Assembly: GCF_007997075.1 (NCBI RefSeq)
Contig: NZ_VORS01000011.1
Coordinates: 20,810-84,809, forward strand
From: Polaribacter sp. IC073
GTDB taxonomy: Bacteria > Bacteroidota > Bacteroidia > Flavobacteriales > Flavobacteriaceae
Length of the DNA stretch: 64,000 nt
Reading direction: 5' to 3'
In this document: positions 18,460-26,392 of the stretch, in pieces
Layout: each line of letters opens with the position of its first letter
How positions within the stretch are numbered: the first letter of the stretch is position 1
Program-made: the position numbers and the translations under genes
Notes under the pieces: generated by a model
The model's database searches: none
What the model was told of the DNA's origin: nothing
Seen by the model: only the letters and a program-made list of their open reading frames with translations

Positions 18460-20256
18460 ATGTCTACATCTTTAGAACTTCAAGTAAAAACGTTGCCAAA
18501 TGAACCAGGTGTTTATCAGTATTTTGATAAAAATGAGGTGATTATTTATGTTGGTAAAGCTAAAAACTTAAAGAAAAGAGTTTCTTCTTATTTTAACAAA
18601 CAGCATGAAAATGGTAAAACGAGAGTTTTAGTAAAAAAGATTGTAAGCATAAAACACATTGTTGTAGACACAGAAACAGACGCCTTACTTTTAGAGAATA
18701 ACCTCATTAAAAAATACAAACCACGCTATAATATTTTATTAAAAGACGATAAAACGTACCCTTGGTTGTGTATTAAGAAAGAACGTTTTCCTAGAATTTT
18801 TATGACCCGTAGAGTTATAAAAGATGGTTCGGAATATTTTGGGCCTTATACCTCTATAAAAACAGTTCGAATTTTATTAGACTTAATTAAAGAACTCTAC
18901 CCGTTAAGAACTTGTAATTACGATTTAAGTCATCAGAATATAAACGAAGGCAAATATAAAGTCTGCTTAGAATTTCATTTAAAAAATTGTAAAGGACCTT
19001 GTGAAGGCTTAGAAACAGAAAGTCATTATGATGCTGCTATCAAAGAAATTAGAAATATTGTGAAAGGGAATTTCAAAGATAGTTTAGATAAATTTCAAGA
19101 AATGATGATGGGTTTTGCTGAAAATATGGAGTTTGAGGAAGCGCAGAAAATTAAAGAGAAACTTAATTTATTAGGCAATTATCAATCCAAAAGTACCATT
19201 ATAAATCCGTCTATAAATAACGTAGATGTTTTTTCTATTATTTCTGATGAAACCCATGGGTACGCAAACTTCTTAAAGATTTCTAACGGATCTATTATTC
19301 AATCTCATACCACAGAAATTAAGAAGAAATTAGACGAAACCGATAAAGAATTATTAGAACTTTTTATTGTTGAAATAAGACAGCGTTTCAATTCTCAATC
19401 GTCAGAAATTTATACACCTTTTAAAGTGAATATAGGTGAAAGTGTAAAAGTGACCATTCCTAAATTAGGAGATAAAAAACGCATTGTAGAATTGTCTGAA
19501 AGAAATGCAAAATATTACAGAATGGAGCAATTTAAGCAGGTGCAAATTGTAGATCCAGAAAGACATGTAAAAAGAATAATGGCGCAGATGAAAAAAGATT
19601 TACGTCTTTCTGTAGAACCGCGTCATATAGAATGTTTCGATAATTCTAATATTCAAGGAACGCATCCGGTTGCTGCTTGTGTAGTTTTTAGAGATGGTAA
19701 ACCAAGTAAAAAAGAGTACAGACATTACAATATAAAAACGGTTGTTGGGCCAGATGATTTTGGTTCTATGGAAGAGGTTGTTTTTAGAAGATATAAACGT
19801 TTGCTAGAAGAAGAACAGTCTTTGCCACAGTTAATTATTGTAGATGGTGGAAAAGGACAATTGTCTTCTGCTTTAAAAAGTTTAGATCTTTTAGGTTTGC
19901 GAGGTAAAATAGCTATTATTGGTATTGCAAAAAGATTAGAGGAAATCTATTACCCAGATGATCCGATACCTTTGTATCTAGATAAAAAGTCTGAAACACT
20001 AAAGATCACGCAGTATTTAAGAAATGAAGCACATAGATTCGGCATTACGTTTCACCGAAATAAACGTAGCAAAAGTGCCATAAAATCTGAGTTAGAACAA
20101 ATTCCGGATGTTGGGGCACAGACAATTACAACTTTATTACGTAAATTTAAGTCGGCAAAACGAGTTAAAGAAGCTTCCTTAGAAGATTTAAAAATAGAAA
20201 TAGGCCATTCTAGGGCAATGAAAGTGTACGAATATTATCATCCAAAAAAAGAATGA
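18460..20256 (+). CDS. uvrC: Excinuclease ABC subunit C
   Basis: A 598-residue nucleotide-excision-repair endonuclease that makes both incisions with UvrAB. The N-terminal GIY-YIG nuclease (about 14-90) reads GVYQYFD and IIYVGKAKNLKKRV. A UVR motif follows (about 205-240), then the UvrC RNase H-like domain (about 380-540; ECFDNSNIQGTHPVA and VVDGGKGQL) and helix-hairpin-helix repeats at the end (IPDVGAQTITTLLRKF). The length is normal. Its stop overlaps the start of the patatin gene by four bases (ATGA), indicating an operon. Confidence 0.97.
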   Translation: MSTSLELQVKTLPNEPGVYQYFDKNEVIIYVGKAKNLKKRVSSYFNKQHENGKTRVLVKKIVSIKHIVVDTETDALLLENNLIKKYKPRYNILLKDDKTYPWLCIKKERFPRIFMTRRVIKDGSEYFGPYTSIKTVRILLDLIKELYPLRTCNYDLSHQNINEGKYKVCLEFHLKNCKGPCEGLETESHYDAAIKEIRNIVKGNFKDSLDKFQEMMMGFAENMEFEEAQKIKEKLNLLGNYQSKSTIINPSINNVDVFSIISDETHGYANFLKISNGSIIQSHTTEIKKKLDETDKELLELFIVEIRQRFNSQSSEIYTPFKVNIGESVKVTIPKLGDKKRIVELSERNAKYYRMEQFKQVQIVDPERHVKRIMAQMKKDLRLSVEPRHIECFDNSNIQGTHPVAACVVFRDGKPSKKEYRHYNIKTVVGPDDFGSMEEVVFRRYKRLLEEEQSLPQLIIVDGGKGQLSSALKSLDLLGLRGKIAIIGIAKRLEEIYYPDDPIPLYLDKKSETLKITQYLRNEAHRFGITFHRNKRSKSAIKSELEQIPDVGAQTITTLLRKFKSAKRVKEASLEDLKIEIGHSRAMKVYEYYHPKKE

Positions 20257-22451
20257 AAAAGAAATTAATTTACTTGTTTTTAATTTTTACAACGGTAATT
20301 ATTAGTCAGAATAAACAACCAAAAGTTGGTTTGGTTTTAAGTGGAGGTGGTGCAAAAGGTTTTGCACATATAGGTGTTTTAAAAGCAATAGACAAAGCGG
20401 GCGTTCAAATAGATTATGTAGGTGGTACAAGTATGGGTGCTATTGTTGGCGGTTTGTATGCTGCAGGTTATTCTGCAAACCAAATAGAAGAAATAATCTT
20501 AAAAACAGATTTTTTAACGTTAATTAGAGATCGTTTGCCAAGAAATTCTGAAACTTTTTTTGAGAAAGAATTTGGCGAAAAAACAGTAATTACACTTCCT
20601 GTAAATAAAGGAAAAATAGGGCTGCCAAGAGCAATATCTAAAGGGCAAAATGTATTAAACCTTTTGTTAGAATTGTTTGATTCTGTAGATGGTAATCAAG
20701 ATTTTTCTAAATTATCTATTCCTTTTTTCTGCATTGCAACAGATGTAGAAGACGGAACGCCTGTAATATTAGAAAGTGGTTCTTTGCCAATTGCTTTAAG
20801 AGCAAGTGGTTCCTTTCCGTCACTTTTAAACCCCGTAGCATTTGAAGATAAACTTTTGGTAGATGGTGGTATTGCAAATAATTTTCCTGTAAGTATAATG
20901 AAAGACAAAGGGATGGATATTATAATTGGTGTTGATGTAGAAGGGAAGTTATTTCAGAAAGATAAAATTAATTCTGTAGTTGCTTTATTAAATCAGATTA
21001 TGAGTTACCAGATGTATCGCAAATCAGATGAAGAAATAAAAAAGCTAGACGTTTACATTCATCCAGAAATATATAATTATAGTGTTGTAGATTTTGATAA
21101 GAAGGAAGAAATCTTAGAAAAAGGAGCTATTGAAGCTGAAAAATTTGTAGAAATTTTTGAAGAAATTGCCGCGAAACAAATTGTTAAAAAGAAAAGAGAA
21201 ACGATAGAATTTAGCGACGAAAAATTATTAATATCAGACATTGTTATAAAAGGAGCATCTTATTACACAAGAGCGTATGTTTTAGGGAAACTAAATGTTA
21301 AAGAAGGAGATAGTTTGTCTAGAGGTGATATTACAAAAAAAATACACTTACTCTCTGCAACTAGAAATTATAATAGAATAGAATATAATTTAATTAAAAA
21401 GGTAGGTAAAAGTTATTTGTTAAACTTTATACTAAGTGAATCTAATGAAAATGCAAATTTAAAAATTGGTGTTCATTATGATTTGTTGTATAAATCGAGT
21501 GTTTTGGCAAACTATAACCAGAAGCATTTACTAACCAGTAACGATTTATTTTCTTTAGATATGATTCTAGGAGATAATATAAGGTATAACCTTAACTACT
21601 TTGTAGATAACGGTTTTTATATAAGTTATGGTTTTAGATCTAGATACAATCATTTTAGAAGCAACTCTAAATTTAATCAAGTTTCAAATTTACCAAACGT
21701 AAGTAGTATTAATTTGAGTTACTCAGACATAACCAATCAAGTATTTTTTCAAACAACTTTTAATAGAAAATTTGCAATAGGTTTGGGTTTAGAGCATAAA
21801 TGGTTAAAGGCTTCTACAGAAACTTTAGCTTCTTCTACAAGACCAGAAACCATTATAGATAAAAGTAATTATTTAAATGCTTTTGGGTATTTGAAACTAG
21901 ATTCTTACAATAAAAAATACTTTGCAACCCAAGGGTATTTTGCAGACTTAAATTTTAAATGGTATGCAGCATCATCGGACTATAATAATGATTTCGAAAT
22001 GTTTTCTCAAGCAAAGGGTACGTTAGGTTTTGCAACTACTTTTGCAGACCGACTTACATTACAAACAACAAGTGAAGCAGGCTTTACCCTTGGTAACCAA
22101 ACTTCTAATCTATTCGATTTTTATCTTGGTGGCTATAATCAGAATTATATAAACACCTTTGTTTCTTTGTATGGTTATGAATTTTCAGATTTGTCTGACA
22201 ATTCTTTCATAAAAACTCAATTAGATCTAAGATATAGAGTTGGCGATTTACATTATTTTTCTTTGATAGCAAACTATGCAAGGTTAGAAGACAATGTTTT
22301 TAGGGATCTTGAGCTGTTTGATAACATTAAATCTGGTTATGCAGTTGGTTATAGTTATGACTCTTTTGTAGGCCCTATAGAGCTAAAATATAGTTGGACG
22401 CCAGATCATACAGATGGTTATTGGTTATTTAATTTAGGATTTTGGTTTTAA
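20253..22451 (+). CDS. Patatin-like phospholipase fused to an Omp85-type barrel
   Basis: A 732-residue protein with a signal peptide (MKKKLIYLFLIFTTVIIS). The patatin domain (about 25-300) has the oxyanion loop GGGAKGFAHIG, the nucleophile Ser60 in GTSMG and the catalytic Asp204 in DGG. A POTRA-like domain (about 320-400) leads to a BamA/TamA-like beta barrel to the end (terminal residue Phe). This is the PlpD-type architecture, in which a lipase is exported by its own barrel. It overlaps uvrC by four bases; a function link to repair is unlikely, the coupling being simple operon packing. Confidence 0.93.
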   Translation: MKKKLIYLFLIFTTVIISQNKQPKVGLVLSGGGAKGFAHIGVLKAIDKAGVQIDYVGGTSMGAIVGGLYAAGYSANQIEEIILKTDFLTLIRDRLPRNSETFFEKEFGEKTVITLPVNKGKIGLPRAISKGQNVLNLLLELFDSVDGNQDFSKLSIPFFCIATDVEDGTPVILESGSLPIALRASGSFPSLLNPVAFEDKLLVDGGIANNFPVSIMKDKGMDIIIGVDVEGKLFQKDKINSVVALLNQIMSYQMYRKSDEEIKKLDVYIHPEIYNYSVVDFDKKEEILEKGAIEAEKFVEIFEEIAAKQIVKKKRETIEFSDEKLLISDIVIKGASYYTRAYVLGKLNVKEGDSLSRGDITKKIHLLSATRNYNRIEYNLIKKVGKSYLLNFILSESNENANLKIGVHYDLLYKSSVLANYNQKHLLTSNDLFSLDMILGDNIRYNLNYFVDNGFYISYGFRSRYNHFRSNSKFNQVSNLPNVSSINLSYSDITNQVFFQTTFNRKFAIGLGLEHKWLKASTETLASSTRPETIIDKSNYLNAFGYLKLDSYNKKYFATQGYFADLNFKWYAASSDYNNDFEMFSQAKGTLGFATTFADRLTLQTTSEAGFTLGNQTSNLFDFYLGGYNQNYINTFVSLYGYEFSDLSDNSFIKTQLDLRYRVGDLHYFSLIANYARLEDNVFRDLELFDNIKSGYAVGYSYDSFVGPIELKYSWTPDHTDGYWLFNLGFWF

Positions 22452-22452
22452 T

Positions 22453-22504
22453 AAATACGCATAAAAAAACCATGAAATTCATCATGGTTTTTTTGTGCGT
22501 ATTT
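22453..22504. terminator. Large bidirectional terminator
   Basis: An outer arm aaatacgca/tgcgtattt surrounds an inner stem (aaaaaaaccatga with tcatggttttttt). It stands between the convergent patatin and phosphate-transporter genes, and T-runs are available in both directions. Confidence 0.85.
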
Positions 22505-22516
22505 AATTCTTAGATT

Positions 22517-24769
22517 CTAATTATTCTGTTTTGTACTTAGATAAAATTCTTCATACGTATTTAAAATATTCATTAAAGCAGAAATTAAATCTTTAGTTTC
22601 TAATAGTAAACTAAAATAGAGTGTTGTGTTTTTAGGACTTGTCTCATCTGTTCTAATTCTTGCAACTTGCTTTTCTATAGACGCAGAAACATTCTTAAAC
22701 AACTCTTGTTTTTCAATTAAAATATCACCTAAATTATCGAAAGCTCTTTTTTCAAAAACATCTGCAACTTTTAAAAGTAAAGCAGATAATTCGTGATCTA
22801 TATGCTTTAAGTCTTTTAATTGTCCTTTCTTTAAGTTTTTATGATTGTTATTTACGTGTTTGTAACTCGCTCTAGAAATATAACTAATAGATTGTGCAAC
22901 ATCTTGTAAATATCCCAAGACCATAATATAGAATCTACTTGCTTGTACAGAAGTTTCATCTAAAGATTTTATAAAATAGAAAACACCGTCTTTTAAGCCG
23001 TCTATTTCATCATTTAATTTACCAACGTGTTTGTCTGTCTTACGTAATTTATTTAAATCGTGATTTGCTAAGTCGTTAACAACGTTTGTGTATAATTTAT
23101 TTACTCTGTTAGCAACGCCAGAAATATGATCTGCACTTTCTTCAATTACACCATTTATTGTAATTAATTCTGCACGTTCGATGTATACTTGTTTTTTCTC
23201 TTCTTTTGTATTTCTTCTATGGATTAAGGTGTTTCTTCCAATTAAAAAAGCAACAACTGCTAATAAAATAGGAATCATAATCATGTCCCAGCTAATTAAA
23301 TAAGCAACCAAGGCTGCGGCTAAAAATGCTGTAATAGCAGTTAAAAACCAACCACCAATTACATTTAAAACACCGGCTACTCTATAGACTGCACTTTCTC
23401 TTCCCCAAGCTCTGTCTGCTAAAGAAGTACCCATTGCGACCATAAAAGTTACATAAGTTGTAGACAATGGTAGTTTCATAGAAGTTGCAATAGATATTAA
23501 AATACCCGCAACAATTAAATTTACAGAAGCTCTTACTAAATCGAAAGCAGGCAACTCGTATGTTTTATCTTTTGGCAACGCTATTACAGGTTTTGCAAAT
23601 TTAGAATCGATATATGCTAAAGTAGGTTTTGGCAAAATATATCTAATTCCTATATTCATTACCATCGCAACTCTTACGGTAATTCGAGACAATGGGTTTG
23701 GTTGAAATTTTTCATGACCTTCACCTTGTCTAGATAAATCGATACCTGTTTTAATTACGTTTTGTGCTTTACTAGAAGTCCATAAAGTAACCACCATTAT
23801 TCCACCAGCGAACAGTAATAACCAAACGTTAGAAGGTACTTTCTCTGCTAAAATACCCATAGAAAAAGAATCTGCAGCAACCCCAGAAACAGTCCAAGCT
23901 TCATAAGAGTTCCAAGCAGCAATTGGCACCCCAACAAAGTTTACCAAATCATTACCAGAAAAAGCCATGGCTAAAGAAAAGGTACCAACACCAATAATTA
24001 ATTTTAAGATATTTACTTTAAAGGCTTGTATTAATATTTGAGAAATAAGAGACCAAACAACAAAACTTCCTGCAATAATTGCGAGTGTATTTCCTTCAAT
24101 TAAAAATTTTACATCTTTATAAAAAGGGGTTCCTTTCATTCCTTTTATAATGATGAAATACGTAATTGCTGTAATGGCAAAACCACCAAACAAAGCACTT
24201 ATATAGGTTGGTCTTTTATCAAAATTGAAAGAATAAATTAATCTAGAAACAAATTGAACGATTGCACCAATTGAAAAGGCAACAATAACAGAAAGTAAAA
24301 TTCCGAGAATAATTTTAGTTGCAGTTTCGTGGTTTATATAGCTCCAAATATCATTAAAAGATTGTGCATCATTTGCAGAAATTTTTATTAAAGAAATACA
24401 AACGGCTGCTCCTAATAATTCAAAAACGATAGAAACGGTTGTAGAGGTTGGCATTCCTAAAGAATTAAAGATATCTAGTAAAAGAATGTCTGTAATCATT
24501 ACCGCCATAAAGATAAACATGATGTCTTGAAACATAAACATACTAGGGTTAAAAATCCCCTTACGTGCAACTTCCATCATACCACTAGAAGTAATTGCTC
24601 CCATGAAAACACCCAAACTAGCAATAATCATAATATTTCTTACTGATATTGCTTTCGAGCCAATTGCTGAATTTAAAAAGTTAACAGCATCATTACTAAC
24701 TCCTACTACTAAATCTACAATAGCTAAAACAGCTAAAGCGACTAACATTAAAATATATGGATCTCCCAT
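22517..24769 (-). CDS. PiT-family phosphate transporter with C-terminal PhoU-like domain
   Basis: A 750-residue inner-membrane transporter, probably a cation:phosphate symporter. The two PiT signature repeats are visible: GVSNDAVNFLNSAIGSKA near residue 23 and MAFSGNDLVNFVGVPIAAW in the middle. There are about ten or more membrane segments up to residue 530. The last 200 residues (from about 545) are a soluble helical bundle like PhoU, so transporter and regulator are fused. It lies 80 bp downstream of a porin gene and has its own candidate Pho box upstream. Confidence 0.92.
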   Translation of the reverse strand: MGDPYILMLVALAVLAIVDLVVGVSNDAVNFLNSAIGSKAISVRNIMIIASLGVFMGAITSSGMMEVARKGIFNPSMFMFQDIMFIFMAVMITDILLLDIFNSLGMPTSTTVSIVFELLGAAVCISLIKISANDAQSFNDIWSYINHETATKIILGILLSVIVAFSIGAIVQFVSRLIYSFNFDKRPTYISALFGGFAITAITYFIIIKGMKGTPFYKDVKFLIEGNTLAIIAGSFVVWSLISQILIQAFKVNILKLIIGVGTFSLAMAFSGNDLVNFVGVPIAAWNSYEAWTVSGVAADSFSMGILAEKVPSNVWLLLFAGGIMVVTLWTSSKAQNVIKTGIDLSRQGEGHEKFQPNPLSRITVRVAMVMNIGIRYILPKPTLAYIDSKFAKPVIALPKDKTYELPAFDLVRASVNLIVAGILISIATSMKLPLSTTYVTFMVAMGTSLADRAWGRESAVYRVAGVLNVIGGWFLTAITAFLAAALVAYLISWDMIMIPILLAVVAFLIGRNTLIHRRNTKEEKKQVYIERAELITINGVIEESADHISGVANRVNKLYTNVVNDLANHDLNKLRKTDKHVGKLNDEIDGLKDGVFYFIKSLDETSVQASRFYIMVLGYLQDVAQSISYISRASYKHVNNNHKNLKKGQLKDLKHIDHELSALLLKVADVFEKRAFDNLGDILIEKQELFKNVSASIEKQVARIRTDETSPKNTTLYFSLLLETKDLISALMNILNTYEEFYLSTKQNN

Positions 24770-24820
24770 TTTGTTTGATTAAATTAAGTTGTGCAAATTT
24801 ACAAACACAAAAAGTTGTGA

Positions 24821-24843
24821 ATGTTATGTTTATGTTATGTTAA
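24821..24843 (-). promoter_or_regulatory. Pho-box-like 11-bp direct repeat upstream of the PiT gene
   Basis: atgttatgttt is followed directly by atgttatgtta (24821-24831 and 24832-24842), an 11-bp period. On the minus strand this contains TAAACA and TTAACA with a 5-bp spacer, the form of a Bacillus-type Pho box (TTAACA-N5-TTAACA). It lies 58-74 bp upstream of the transporter start. PhoB-like control is inferred. Confidence 0.5.
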
Positions 24844-24849
24844 CTCTTA

Positions 24850-26058
24850 TTAAAAATGAATGTCTACTTGCAATCTATAAAGCAATTGATTTGTTTTAAA
24901 ACCAATGTCTGTATAGCTTACGTCTGTTTGAACTTTTAATTTATGACCTGAAATGTATTTAGATAAACCTAAAGTATATTGATTTTCTGCACCTTTACCT
25001 GTACTATTTCTGTCTAAAGTTATGTTTGTATACCGTGCAGAAACTTCTACTGTTTTAGATACTAAATAACCAGATTGTAAATTTAAACCAGTACCAACTT
25101 GTACAATATCTCCTGTTAAGGTTCCATCAGAATTTTTTGCAAAAGCATCTGCTGCATTCCTATTTGCATATTCTGCCATAAAAGAAAATCCTTTGTGTTT
25201 ATACATTGCATCAATAAAAAGTGTAGAAATATTTGTTGCATAAAAACCAGTGTCATTTAACATATAAGAACCTTGGTTACTTCTTGTTTTAGAAGCGTTA
25301 TTATTAAAGTCATATGCAAAACCAAGAGCTAATTTAGGGTTTGGTTCAAAGGTTAAATCACTTCCTTTATAATCTCCATTGCTTTTAAAATCTCCAAAAG
25401 GAAACAATTCTAAACGAGTTGTGTATTGATGGCCACCAATGTTTCCTGTAGTAACATTTCTTCCTTCACCTTGGGCAATAGAAAAGATTTCTTTTACTAA
25501 AAAAGTATCTGTTAGGTTAAAATGATGTCTTAATTGAATTCCGAAATCTCTGTCGATAGTAAACCTACTATTTAACAAAGACCTGTCTACTTGCTGCAAG
25601 TTTGCAGAAGAAATAACTCGCTCTCTATTACCTGGTAGTTTTGCTTGGCCGAACCATAATACAAAGTTTCCAGAGAAATTCCATTTTAAGACAGCATCTA
25701 AAATATACCTTGGTGCATTACTTGTATATGCTGAAGCACCAGATTGGTCTCTATTAGATAACCCCAATTCAACCTTATATTTTAATTTCGGTGAATAAGC
25801 AAAACCATCAAACTTTAAACGAGATCTTCTAATTAAAAAAGAAGTTGTAGGGTTAGAGAGTCCGTTATTAGCATCCCAACTAGTAGTGGTAAGATTTTGA
25901 AATCTTAAACCAACCTTCATAGACCACGTGCTGTCTTTTCCTATTAAGTTAAATAATCCTTTTCCAAATTTAGGTGCATTGGTTTCTTGTGCACTTGTAC
26001 TTAAAAAGGCACACAAGTAGGTTAATATTACTACGTTGCGTAGTATTAATAATCTCAT
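24850..26058 (-). CDS. OprP/OprO-type phosphate-selective porin
   Basis: A 402-residue outer-membrane barrel with a signal peptide (RNVVILTYLCAFLSTSAQ). Typical features are SWSMKVGLRFQ-like early strands, FLIRRSRLKFDGFAY, VLWFGQAKLPGNRE and a terminal strand LQVDIHF ending in Phe. I chose the ATG at 26058; a TTG eight codons earlier is possible but would lengthen the signal peptide. It is upstream of the PiT transporter on the same strand, forming an outer- and inner-membrane phosphate uptake pair. Confidence 0.88.
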   Translation of the reverse strand: MRLLILRNVVILTYLCAFLSTSAQETNAPKFGKGLFNLIGKDSTWSMKVGLRFQNLTTTSWDANNGLSNPTTSFLIRRSRLKFDGFAYSPKLKYKVELGLSNRDQSGASAYTSNAPRYILDAVLKWNFSGNFVLWFGQAKLPGNRERVISSANLQQVDRSLLNSRFTIDRDFGIQLRHHFNLTDTFLVKEIFSIAQGEGRNVTTGNIGGHQYTTRLELFPFGDFKSNGDYKGSDLTFEPNPKLALGFAYDFNNNASKTRSNQGSYMLNDTGFYATNISTLFIDAMYKHKGFSFMAEYANRNAADAFAKNSDGTLTGDIVQVGTGLNLQSGYLVSKTVEVSARYTNITLDRNSTGKGAENQYTLGLSKYISGHKLKVQTDVSYTDIGFKTNQLLYRLQVDIHF

Positions 26059-26096
26059 AATTAATAGTTTTTGTCGCAACAAAGAACCATCAACAA

Positions 26097-26113
26097 TGTT
26101 AAGTTAATGTTAA
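26097..26113 (-). promoter_or_regulatory. Pho-box-like repeat upstream of the porin
   Basis: On the minus strand TTAACA, five bases (TTAAC) and TTAACA again: an 11-bp period that exactly matches the Bacillus PhoP box pattern. It lies 39-55 bp upstream of the porin start. Confidence 0.55.
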
Positions 26114-26120
26114 AATAATA

Positions 26121-26218
26121 TTAAAAAAACAAAAAACTGCCTTGGCCAAAGGCAGTAAGTCATATAAAATAGTTGACAAAAACTAGTTAATTTATGATGA
26201 CGTTCTATCTAGAAAGAT
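26121..26218 (-). ncRNA. Candidate small RNA (about 95 nt) between divergent promoters
   Basis: On the minus strand a perfect -7 box TAAATTTG stands at 26231-26224. About 70-80 bases on, a hairpin (ctgcctt/aaggcag, 26137-26155) is followed by a long T-rich run (26136-26117), which is a textbook intrinsic terminator. No minus-strand gene precedes it for 5 kb, so it cannot end an mRNA. It may be a free-standing small RNA or an attenuated leader of the porin transcript. The -33 element is weak. Confidence 0.4.
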
Positions 26219-26336
26219 GTATACAAATTTAAGAAGAATGTCTATAACTAATGTTTTCTACAAATTAATAAACCGTTAATTATTATTCGAATTTAACATA
26301 TAGGTAATGTTTCTATAATAGAAGTATAATTTAAAA

Positions 26337-26353
26337 CTAACATATACTTTACA
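26337..26353 (+). promoter_or_regulatory. Pho-box-like repeat upstream of the TonB receptor gene
   Basis: CTAACA, five bases (TATAC) and TTTACA form an 11-bp period, 40-56 bp upstream of the start at 26393. That is the same distance as the porin box from its start. The match is weaker than at the porin. Confidence 0.35.
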
Positions 26354-26392
26354 AACCAAACGGACTTTTGCCAATGTAAATAACGAACAATA

